Assembly (NCBI GenBank): GCA_021811525.1
Contig: JAJZOK010000086.1
Span: forward strand, 1-13,445
DNA from: Thermoplasmata archaeon
Lineage (GTDB): Archaea > Thermoplasmatota > Thermoplasmata > Thermoplasmatales > Thermoplasmataceae
Length of the DNA stretch: 13,445 nt
Direction of reading: 5' to 3'
The notes beneath the pieces are model-generated. The model had not been told where the DNA came from, did not search any database, and saw only the letters and a program-made list of their open reading frames with translations. Of the stretch, positions 1 to 7,143 are shown one piece after another; positions within the stretch are counted from its first letter, which is position 1; each line of letters starts with the position of its first letter. The position numbers and the translations under genes were made by a program.

Positions 1-617
1 AGCCCAGGACGGTTGAAATCGAGAACCCCGGACAGAGGTACATTAGGGATTTTATCATCTATTCAGCCCTTGGGGAGCCAGTGATAAAGCCTGATGACTG
101 GTCCCTTACCATTGGCGGCCTTGTGGAAAAGCCCATTAAATTCAGTTTCAAGGAGGTCATGGAGATGCCTCATCTCAAGTATATCTGTGACTTCAACTGC
201 GTCACTGCATGGAGCATAAAGGAAGTGCACTGGGAGGGCCCAAGCATGAAGGAGCTTATTGAAAAGGCGGGGCCTAAGAAGGAGGCAAAATGGGTCATGT
301 TCAAATGCGCAGATGGATATTCCACGCCTGTGCCCATTGAATACGCCATGACAGACACTGCGGTTGTTGCAGTGAAGGTGAACGGGCAGTTCCTGAGAAC
401 GGAGCAGGGATATCCTGCCAGGCCATTCATGCCTGAGCTGTATGCGTGGAAGAGCGCAAAATGGCTCACCGGAATTGATCTCATTGAGGATTATGAGGAT
501 GGATACTGGGAGGCTTACGGATACCATGAAAGGGGCCTTGTTTCGGGTGGGGAAAGATACACAAACGGCCTCTGGAAAAGGGTAAGGAAGACTGTTACTG
601 GAAAAGTAAGGGCCTGA
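1..617 (+). CDS. Sulfite oxidase-like molybdopterin-dependent oxidoreductase (3' part)
   Basis: The 5' end lies outside the window. The open frame runs without a stop from base 3, so the GTG at 81 is internal and not the start. Visible are a PGQR segment near the beginning (about residues 9-12 of the partial frame), typical of the N-terminal part of the oxidoreductase molybdopterin-binding domain. Further on come a 'W.L.I.G.V..P' strand pattern and CVTAWS, whose Cys (codon 198-200) matches the Cys that ligates molybdenum in SUOX/MsrP-type enzymes. A GYHERG...ERY segment sits near the C-terminus, as is usual in this family. Family members oxidise sulfite or reduce S- or N-oxides using the molybdenum cofactor. 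The substrate, any signal peptide and any electron-transfer partner cannot be judged because the N-terminus is missing. The family call is firm; the exact reaction is not. Confidence 0.88.
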   Translation, partial: PRTVEIENPGQRYIRDFIIYSALGEPVIKPDDWSLTIGGLVEKPIKFSFKEVMEMPHLKYICDFNCVTAWSIKEVHWEGPSMKELIEKAGPKKEAKWVMFKCADGYSTPVPIEYAMTDTAVVAVKVNGQFLRTEQGYPARPFMPELYAWKSAKWLTGIDLIEDYEDGYWEAYGYHERGLVSGGERYTNGLWKRVRKTVTGKVRA

Positions 618-744
618 TTCATCAGGAATTCAGCAATATACTGCCTTATCTTTAATACTGACTCTTCCCCCTGTTTGCATCTTTGCCAACTGGAGATTCT
701 ATCCCATTGGAGTTGCCGTTGCAATGTTGGATGGTTGATTCTTA

Positions 745-751
745 TTTTTTT
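745..751 (+). terminator. Candidate oligo-T terminator after the oxidoreductase gene
   Basis: A run of seven T follows the stop of the oxidoreductase by about 130 bases. Archaeal RNA polymerases commonly terminate at T-runs without a hairpin. This is the only long T-run in the gap, so it is a plausible but unproven site. Confidence 0.3.
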
Positions 752-897
752 GAGATTTGATGGATACCGGCTGTTCCTGATTCTTCTAATAATGGACTTC
801 CTTCTTCAAGTAAACACACTGGATCTGTATGGAAGTACCTCAAACAGCGGCCGCATATGAGTCGAAGGCAATGAGCAACTTTTTGTGTTTGATTTGA

Positions 898-909
898 GGA
901 AACGTTTCC
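898..909. repeat. Perfect 12-base palindrome upstream of tRNA-Gln
   Basis: GGAAACGTTTCC reads the same on both strands and has no spacer. It lies about 15 bases upstream of the presumed TATA box of the tRNA gene. Its position would suit a protein-binding site, but no function can be assigned. Confidence 0.45.
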
Positions 910-923
910 CTGCATCGCAACAA

Positions 924-931
924 GTTAAATA
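924..931 (+). promoter_or_regulatory. TATA-like box for tRNA-Gln
   Basis: GTTAAATA is centred about 30 bases before the tRNA 5' end, the usual distance for an archaeal TATA/BRE promoter whose transcript starts at or near the mature tRNA. A second AT stretch at 938-945 lies too close to the gene to serve. Confidence 0.5.
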
Positions 932-957
932 GACAGGATAAATTTCTTGGCACTGAA

Positions 958-1030
958 AGCCCCGTGGTGTAGTGGCCAAGCATTTCGGACTTTGGATCCG
1001 ACGACGGCAGTTCGAATCTGCCCGGGGCTA
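958..1030 (+). tRNA. tRNA-Gln, anticodon TTG
   Basis: A complete cloverleaf can be folded. The 7-bp acceptor stem pairs AGCCCCG (958-964) with CGGGGCT (1023-1029), and A1030 is the discriminator. The anticodon stem TCGGA/TCCGA encloses loop CTTTGGA, giving anticodon TTG and therefore glutamine. The T arm is GGCAG-TTCGAAT-CTGCC. A D arm with a 4-bp stem including GU pairs fits. No intron is seen and CCA is not encoded. A TTTT run directly after the gene (1031-1034) could end transcription. In archaea Gln-tRNA is normally made by amidating Glu-tRNA. tRNA genes are frequent integration targets, and the accessory genes begin right after this one, but no second copy of its 3' end is visible in the window. 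Confidence 0.97.
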
Positions 1031-1192
1031 TTTTCAAATAGCATAATTTTCGGAGTGGCTAACTCATGGAGGCAAAAGGGACGATTAGGAAAATAACTTC
1101 TGCCACAAGTAATGCCCCATAGATCGTTAATCTATTTTTATCTAAACGAGTTGAGGAACTTTAGCGTGTGGTTAAAGCTTATGAATACCATT

Positions 1193-1220
1193 GATGGCTA
1201 CAAATACATTTTAATTAAAT
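1193..1220 (+). repeat. Coding-like repeat, copy 1 (peptide YKYILIK)
   Basis: This stretch aligns with 1323-1348 at 22 of 26 positions after a two-base gap. In the frame starting with ATG 1181 it encodes YKYILIK followed by YYEKHLR, ending at TGA 1262-1264 after 27 codons. The differences between the copies are mostly silent or conservative (TAC/TAT twice, TTA/CTA, and ATT/GTT giving Ile/Val). That pattern suggests both derive from a translated sequence. The parent gene is not recognised. Confidence 0.45.
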
Positions 1221-1322
1221 ACTACGAAAAACACCTCAGGAACTACAAATTGACTGATAGATGAAAATGAACTTGTGGATTAATCTCCTATTATAGTGTG
1301 TCAATGTTATTGAAGAGAAATG

Positions 1323-1348
1323 GATGTATAAATATGTTCTAATTAAAT
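1323..1348 (+). repeat. Coding-like repeat, copy 2 (peptide YKYVLIK)
   Basis: This is the second copy, about 130 bases after the first and on the same strand. Here the frame starts directly at ATG 1324 and gives MYKYVLIK before running into the antisense of the neighbouring SLOG gene, which begins at 1355. It may be the 5' end of a duplicated gene cut off by a rearrangement. Confidence 0.4.
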
Positions 1349-1354
1349 TAGAAA

Positions 1355-1915
1355 TTAACGATTTGGAATCCCTTTATGTCGCTTATCGTAGCGATCGATA
1401 TATTTTGACAGAGTTTGAAAAACTTCTTCAGCATTACCTGCAGGGAAACACCTATCCTCTTTTATGTTTTGATATCTTGTTCTATGGTCTATTCTCTTTC
1501 CCGCCAATTCTCCACTCCAACCATCTGTCTGCAAACAAATCACTAATCTTTTCAGAGACCATGCAAAAGAAATCTCCGATAAAGTGCCAGCACCGCCACC
1601 AATTGCAACCAATGCGTCAGAATTTGCTACTATTAGGTTCCTGTATTCATCCAGACCTGTTGTGATTGCAATATCTGCGCTTTTTTCCGCGACCAGAGAA
1701 TCAAACCCTGGCAGAACTGCAATTACAGTCCCGTCTGTATGATTCTTTGAAGCCATCGCCCCCATATACACAGCCTCGGCCAATGTCCCCACACCTCCTG
1801 TCATTATTCTGTACCCTTCGTCGACAATCTTCTTCGCAATACTGTAGGCAAGGTTCCATTTCTTGGATCCCTTTTCGACATCTCTGTCACCAACTATGGA
1901 AATAATGCGCTTCAT
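1355..1915 (-). CDS. SLOG/LOG-family protein (TIGR00725-like)
   Basis: The product is 186 residues, the usual size of small single-domain SLOG proteins with a Rossmann-like fold. Visible are an N-terminal strand and nucleotide-contacting turn (IISIVGDRD, 3-11), a TGGVGTLAEAVYMGA stretch (39-53) and the signature GGGAGTLSE (106-114). The last corresponds to the PGGxGTxxE motif of LOG phosphoribohydrolases and DprA-related proteins. The Gly-Gly-Gly version is typical of the TIGR00725/SLOG cluster 4 group, some of which are annotated as molybdenum-cofactor carriers. The likely role is binding or cleaving a nucleotide-like ligand; the substrate is unknown. The ATG overlaps the stop of the giant glycosyltransferase gene by four bases (ATGA), and AGAGGT lies a few bases upstream inside that gene. 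It is therefore the last gene of the operon and probably translationally coupled. Whether it serves glycan synthesis or merely shares the transcript is open. Confidence 0.85.
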   Translation of the reverse strand: MKRIISIVGDRDVEKGSKKWNLAYSIAKKIVDEGYRIMTGGVGTLAEAVYMGAMASKNHTDGTVIAVLPGFDSLVAEKSADIAITTGLDEYRNLIVANSDALVAIGGGAGTLSEISFAWSLKRLVICLQTDGWSGELAGKRIDHRTRYQNIKEDRCFPAGNAEEVFQTLSKYIDRYDKRHKGIPNR

Positions 1916-4900
1916 TTGGAAACCTCTCTTTTGTACGACTCCTTGGAAACGATCTTTCCTATTGTATCTTCATAGTGCACCTTTTCCCTTTCAGTTTTTC
2001 CTTTTGAGGGTTCATAAAAGTATATGGTATCTAGTACATGCGCAGGGTGCTGGGCAAGTTCGACCAATGGCAACATGTATGCCCAGTCATCGGCTTCTCC
2101 GATCCACTCTCCATCGATCTTGAAATCTTCGGGGTTGATTGAATCAAAGAGATACTTCCTAAAAGTGCGCAGGTGCTGCCATACGTTCCCTCCTCGATTC
2201 TCCCTTGGTGCATGAAAGTCTACCGGGTATGATTTGTACTTGTCTGCACGAAGCATTGTTCCCACTGTGAGATCCGCACCTTCTTCGTACTTCTGCAGAA
2301 CTTTAGTCAATGCATCACTTCCAATTAACGCGTCATCTGCATCCAGCATAACAATTATGGAATCCGGGTTGGTGCAGAGCTTTGTTATAGCTACGTATAT
2401 ATTTTCCATCGAGGTCAGGGGCTCGAAGTTCCTGAAAAGTGTAAACCTGCCTGGAAACTGTTTCCTTATAATCACATCAAGATATTCCGACATCCCGTTG
2501 CTTGAGCCTGCATCAATAGCTATGACACCATATTCACCATAATTTTGGCTAAGCAGTGATTGGAAACACCTCCTTAACCTTGGGATTGGAACATCTTTTC
2601 CTTTTACGAGAATTATGACTTTCTCATTCCGATTCTGTAGTATTTCCCCGAGGTCTTCATATACTAAGTCAACTAGATCGGCTTGTTCCTTCATTGTTCT
2701 GCCATTTTCTACTTCGCGTAATAAGTTGAACCACTCATTAATGCCTGCCTTGAACTTGTTTGGTACATGGATGAAATAAGCATTGCCTTCAGAACCACGG
2801 TATGATTCCCAAGTGCTATCATCAAGCTTTGCATCTAATGATCTGTGCCAAGGCAGGAACAATTTCCCGGAAGTATCCAAAGAATTCGGGAGAGGCAAGA
2901 GACCAAACATGCGGGACCTGTTGAGTAGGCAGTTTCTGACCTCAGTACGCCACTTATTATTGCCTCCCTTTCTCCTGAACGGAATGGAGCCCATACTATA
3001 AACTGGAAAAGAAGCAGTTACAGCATAACTATTTTCCTCGAATGCCTTAACCATTGTGTCAAGATAGCCATTTTCATTTGTTTTCCGACCAATGATACAG
3101 TCAGAATCCAGTTGGAGAATATATTGTCCCTTAGAATTTTCAAAACCAAATAGAGTTGTGAGAATAGGCTGCCCGTTAGCACTTCTTCTTTCCGAGGACC
3201 TGACACCAAACCATCTTTCCGAGATATTACATAAGGCATTCCTTTCTGCTGGTGCAAATAAGACTCTGTCAACAATCCCGTCAGCTAGGAGTTTCTGAAG
3301 TTTGGCTTTATATCTAACCATGTCGCTATTGCTATAACTTCTGGGAAAGCCTGATACTTCATTGTCTGTAACCAATATCTTTTCAGGGAAAATCTCAGGG
3401 CCCTCTAACTGCGATACAATATGCCTTACCTGGAAGTCTATCGAACGCCACTCCATTGAAGAGGCCTTTATCATAAGTGTTACGTCATGATGCCTTGTTA
3501 TTGGGATCGGCTCTGCGATAATGAATAAGAAGTCAGATCCAGGAGATAGATCCTGTATGCTAACTCCTGAACTCTCAGATACATTTACTGCACGAAAACC
3601 ATGCTTCTTCAATTCCGATGTATACCAATGTAATGGCCTGTGGAAATCTACCCTGGTCCTTTTTGTCAATTTTACTTTCTTTTCATATGGAAACCTGTTA
3701 CCGTATCCCCTTTCATTTGGAAACGAACTGTAGGCCTGGCTTTCTAACACATCAATGTTGAAGGGGTTGCAGATTGTAATAATAACGGAACCCCCTCCCT
3801 TAACTAGGTTCCTCACGTCCCTCAGGATTCTATCCACTTCAAGGTCATCCACAGAGCAGAGAACCAAGTTTAACAGGACAGCGTCAAATTTGTCATCTCC
3901 GGAATTAATTCCATCTAGGTCTTTCCTATCCAGCACCTGAAATTCTAATCTGTCATGTTGTCTTTTCCAAAAGCGTTCCATATCGATATCATATACTGCC
4001 AGTTTGTATTTCCCGGACAAGTATTCAGCGTATATGCCGTTTCCACAGCCATAATCCAGAATTGTATTTGGGTTCAATCTGTTAAATATTTTGGATAAGT
4101 GAGGTGCAATGATCTGATAATTGAATTTTACTTCTAATGACTGGGCAAACCACCTGTAACCAAACATTTCGGGGAATTCCGTATCAGTAAGGGATCTGTG
4201 CAGAATCTCATGCAAGTCATTCCGGAAATGCCACCTGTAAGTCAGGTATGTCCTCCTGCACATCCTCTCATAAGATTCCTCTGTGTATTCTGTTATGTCT
4301 CTTCCAATATCCACGTATTTTAGGTGTCCGTTCTTGACAATGAGGTTCTTTGGGGCTAAGTTCCTGATCACAATTCCTGACTCCTTGCATTCATGAAGCA
4401 ATCCGATCATATCCTCGAGCAGTCCTCCATGATAGGGCTCACCTTCCACATATTCCTCTTTAAGGATTAATGAGTCGCCAATGGCTGCAAAACCCTGTAA
4501 TTCAGCAGTATGTGTCAACTTCCTGTTAACAAGATTTTCTCGAAGAAACTTCAACTGCCTGTCCTCGACATCCTTTTTACCATAGTGGAAATATTTGAAG
4601 CAGCTTGTTCCATCTGTAAATACAATGCCTTCCTTTCCCTTGCCAAGAATATTTAGATTTGAAGTGTTGAAAGCTTTTCCAATCTCCTTTGATATGGAGT
4701 CAATTTCCCCGGAACTATAATTGATGGGGAGGGCATTGGAAAACTGCCTATTTGAGGTTGCGAGTGACTTAAGGAAAGTGAAGAGATCTCCCTTGCTGAA
4801 TTCAGTAATGGCATTTACTAGCACCTTTACACTTCCCTCACTCCAGATCTCACGCATTTGAGATAACATGACATTAATGGATACCACTATTTTCTCCCTG

Positions 4901-7143
4901 GTTTCTGGATTCACCAGATATAACTTTCCAGAATTCTTAACGAGGTACTCAATAGACATTAGCAGCCCCCTTATGCGCCAAGAGTTGAGGAGGATTTGTT
5001 CTGCTCGTCTTTCAACTTCTTCTTTCATCCTAGCATAAAACGAATCTATATCCTCATCTGAAAACTCCAATGCAGAGTAGAAATCAGGAGTCCTGAAATG
5101 ATTGCCCTGTAGCCTTTCATACAGTACTCTGTCAAAGACTCTTGTAAATGCCGACCCAAGAGTATCCGATACCAGTTTCACTTTCATTTCTTCGGGAGAT
5201 TCGTTTCCGATCCTGTTTTGTATTACCATAAAAGGGGAAGATATTACCATCTTCCCTCCATGGGTCGGCCTTCTTGATCCCATTCTGCGGTTCAGGGTTA
5301 CCCAGAGTGTATCACCCCTGCGGTAAGGCACACCAGAGGAGTGGGGGGAACCATTGAAAAATGTTCTAAGGCAGTCAATGTCGAGTACAATTGTATTGCC
5401 CCCACGTATTGGGCCGGTATTTCCGCCATGCTTTTCATAAATCTGATCAGAATTCCCTATAGCGCCAATTGGATATTCAGATGACCTAAATACACTCCTG
5501 TATGCGATGCAGGGAATGGCATCCGCAAGTTTTTCTAGAATCAAATTGTGGTTATCAATAGACAAGGAATCCGGTGACCACACTGGTAACTCTAGATGCC
5601 CAAATGAAATGCTTGGGAAGTCATAGTGATAGTCGGGGAATCTTTCAGTGAATTGCCTCCATTCCATTGCCCTTTCCTCCTTTGTTGTTTTGATTTCTCC
5701 AGCCCCGAATGCTAGAAGATTAAAATGGAGGTCCAGAAGGCTGGTTCTCGCTGTACTCATAGCAGGCACCGGTGGATCGCCGCCTACTTTGCCGACAACT
5801 ATGGAAACACCGTTATTTTTCCACGTGGCAATCTGCTTGACGAATTGATTTTCAGTCAATTGACAATCCCTAGTTCCCCAGTAGAAGTTGACAAGTGAAA
5901 CGTCATCGTCAACAATCCATGCGACAGGGTTTGCATATTTTATACACTCAAGGTAGAGATATCTGTGCAGTGCTGTTCTTCCGTATGGGATTCCACTTCT
6001 CTTTGCTGGGGCAGCGTAGTATGTCCCCAGATCACCTTTATCTGCAGCCTGTGCGCATTCTTCCCTTGAAATAGTCCGCAAACTGATGCCAGATTCGGCC
6101 AGTTTTTTTGCCTCCTTAGTAAGCTCTCCACGGTCCACGTAGTTGTCCTCTATGACAAGTGCAAATATTTTATGAGTATGCTGTTGAAATTCTCGGGCCT
6201 CCCTAATAAGCTTCAACGCATTTTCAAGGCTTGATGCTATGGCGCCTATGACAATTTCAAAGTCGAGACCTTCTTCAAATCCACTTTTCCTCTTAGGAAT
6301 ATATGCGTGATTTTTCTCTGTGTTTGTATATGACACAGGCTCTATTTCGCATCCGAAGATATCATGGCTTCGCTTAATGTGGGCAAGCCTTTCTTCCTCG
6401 GTCATAACATCCTTGTACTTCTGATAGAATCTATTGAGTCCTGTAGATTTCCGTCTTGAGCCAAATTCTGATAGCCTGTTTTGGCCATACGCGGCATGAT
6501 GAACTAGATGCTTGTTCAAGAGTGAGTATTTAATTGAGCCCAGTCTCAAGAGCCGGATGCACAGATCCCTATCGGTTGTACTCGGGAGATATTCGTCAAA
6601 ACCTCCTGCAAGGAGCAGGGAGGAGAGTTTCACAAATAGGTTGGAACCCTGTATGTGAGGATTACCTGCCAGGAATAGCCCCTCATCTAGAATTTCTGGA
6701 ATTGAAAGGGGTATGCCCAACTGTCCCTCTGCCTCATGTCTGATTAACCCGGGAATGATCCATTCATTCCCTGTTTGTATTGCTTGGTTGAAACACTCAT
6801 GTAGGTATTCATCCTCCCACCAATCATCATCGTCGAGAATAGCAACGTATGTTCTTTCGGGATTGAAACCATCTTGGATGATTTGTCCAAAGGCAGTATT
6901 GAACGCACCACTCAAGTTCCTGGTTCTCCTGTTGACAACTTTCGTGATTTTTATGCCACTATTTATCCAGTCTTCTGGGTATTTATCCGGCATTACTGAC
7001 ATGTCATCTACCGCCAAGTAGATTGCATCGGGTTTCTTTGATTGAGCAAAAACTGATGGGATAGAAGTTGAGACTAAAGAAGAAGGGCGAGTCACACTCA
7101 TGAGCACGACTATAGAAGTCGGACAATCTGGTATTGTGCCCAT
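1912..7143 (-). CDS. Giant multidomain glycosyltransferase with kinase-like and methyltransferase domains
   Basis: The product is 1743 residues; most single-domain family 2 glycosyltransferases are about 250-400. Four GT-A-type units can be told by their acidic metal/nucleotide-sugar motifs: DDDD at 104-107 (domain about 8-250), DDD at 412-414 (about 295-640), DSD at 1346-1348 (about 1215-1490) and DADD at 1601-1604 (about 1505-1720). Between them lie a helical stretch (about 650-820) and a protein-kinase-like domain (about 828-955; glycine loop GKGKEG 834-839, Lys850, catalytic-loop remnant IRNLAPKN 926-933, DIG 945-947). A class I SAM methyltransferase follows (about 1005-1210; motif I LDYGCGNG 1029-1036, acidic Asp1052). 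No signal peptide or membrane segment is evident, so it should act in the cytoplasm or at the membrane's inner face. It likely builds, and perhaps caps, a surface glycan. Asn928 replaces the usual catalytic Asp of the HRD motif. The start has a good AGGTG site and a TAATG overlap with the gene before it. The two weaker GT calls (second and third) rest mainly on the DxD context. Confidence 0.87.
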   Translation of the reverse strand: MGTIPDCPTSIVVLMSVTRPSSLVSTSIPSVFAQSKKPDAIYLAVDDMSVMPDKYPEDWINSGIKITKVVNRRTRNLSGAFNTAFGQIIQDGFNPERTYVAILDDDDWWEDEYLHECFNQAIQTGNEWIIPGLIRHEAEGQLGIPLSIPEILDEGLFLAGNPHIQGSNLFVKLSSLLLAGGFDEYLPSTTDRDLCIRLLRLGSIKYSLLNKHLVHHAAYGQNRLSEFGSRRKSTGLNRFYQKYKDVMTEEERLAHIKRSHDIFGCEIEPVSYTNTEKNHAYIPKRKSGFEEGLDFEIVIGAIASSLENALKLIREAREFQQHTHKIFALVIEDNYVDRGELTKEAKKLAESGISLRTISREECAQAADKGDLGTYYAAPAKRSGIPYGRTALHRYLYLECIKYANPVAWIVDDDVSLVNFYWGTRDCQLTENQFVKQIATWKNNGVSIVVGKVGGDPPVPAMSTARTSLLDLHFNLLAFGAGEIKTTKEERAMEWRQFTERFPDYHYDFPSISFGHLELPVWSPDSLSIDNHNLILEKLADAIPCIAYRSVFRSSEYPIGAIGNSDQIYEKHGGNTGPIRGGNTIVLDIDCLRTFFNGSPHSSGVPYRRGDTLWVTLNRRMGSRRPTHGGKMVISSPFMVIQNRIGNESPEEMKVKLVSDTLGSAFTRVFDRVLYERLQGNHFRTPDFYSALEFSDEDIDSFYARMKEEVERRAEQILLNSWRIRGLLMSIEYLVKNSGKLYLVNPETREKIVVSINVMLSQMREIWSEGSVKVLVNAITEFSKGDLFTFLKSLATSNRQFSNALPINYSSGEIDSISKEIGKAFNTSNLNILGKGKEGIVFTDGTSCFKYFHYGKKDVEDRQLKFLRENLVNRKLTHTAELQGFAAIGDSLILKEEYVEGEPYHGGLLEDMIGLLHECKESGIVIRNLAPKNLIVKNGHLKYVDIGRDITEYTEESYERMCRRTYLTYRWHFRNDLHEILHRSLTDTEFPEMFGYRWFAQSLEVKFNYQIIAPHLSKIFNRLNPNTILDYGCGNGIYAEYLSGKYKLAVYDIDMERFWKRQHDRLEFQVLDRKDLDGINSGDDKFDAVLLNLVLCSVDDLEVDRILRDVRNLVKGGGSVIITICNPFNIDVLESQAYSSFPNERGYGNRFPYEKKVKLTKRTRVDFHRPLHWYTSELKKHGFRAVNVSESSGVSIQDLSPGSDFLFIIAEPIPITRHHDVTLMIKASSMEWRSIDFQVRHIVSQLEGPEIFPEKILVTDNEVSGFPRSYSNSDMVRYKAKLQKLLADGIVDRVLFAPAERNALCNISERWFGVRSSERRSANGQPILTTLFGFENSKGQYILQLDSDCIIGRKTNENGYLDTMVKAFEENSYAVTASFPVYSMGSIPFRRKGGNNKWRTEVRNCLLNRSRMFGLLPLPNSLDTSGKLFLPWHRSLDAKLDDSTWESYRGSEGNAYFIHVPNKFKAGINEWFNLLREVENGRTMKEQADLVDLVYEDLGEILQNRNEKVIILVKGKDVPIPRLRRCFQSLLSQNYGEYGVIAIDAGSSNGMSEYLDVIIRKQFPGRFTLFRNFEPLTSMENIYVAITKLCTNPDSIIVMLDADDALIGSDALTKVLQKYEEGADLTVGTMLRADKYKSYPVDFHAPRENRGGNVWQHLRTFRKYLFDSINPEDFKIDGEWIGEADDWAYMLPLVELAQHPAHVLDTIYFYEPSKGKTEREKVHYEDTIGKIVSKESYKREVSK

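Larger units (their letters stand above)
618..957. other. Gene-free stretch between oxidoreductase and tRNA-Gln
   Basis: No convincing gene is present. A plus-strand open frame at 675-860 has no ribosome-binding site and a low-complexity hydrophobic composition, and the minus-strand frames here are continuations of antisense frames of the oxidoreductase. The stretch holds a run of T (745-751), a perfect 12-base palindrome (898-909) and the tRNA promoter. Confidence 0.6.
1031..1354. other. Gene-free, AT-rich stretch between tRNA-Gln and the glycan operon
   Basis: No intact gene is supported. Two tiny frames begin with ATG at 1066 (18 codons) and 1181 (27 codons), neither with a ribosome-binding site. 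The stretch carries the first copy, and most of the second, of a diverged coding-like repeat (listed separately), which suggests remains of degraded genes at an island edge. Confidence 0.6.

Noticed and set aside
847..859. GCGGCCGC followed by CATATG, looking like joined cloning sites (NotI and NdeI)
   Set aside because: No vector sequence surrounds it and the flanks read as normal genome; restriction-site-like words occur by chance.
675..860. 61-codon plus-strand open frame with hydrophobic stretches, possible small membrane protein
   Set aside because: No ribosome-binding site, no recognisable pattern, and it runs across the T-run; more likely chance in a spacer.
1324..1665. 113-codon plus-strand frame
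   Set aside because: It is almost entirely antisense to the well-supported SLOG gene; only its first codons are of interest as a repeat copy.
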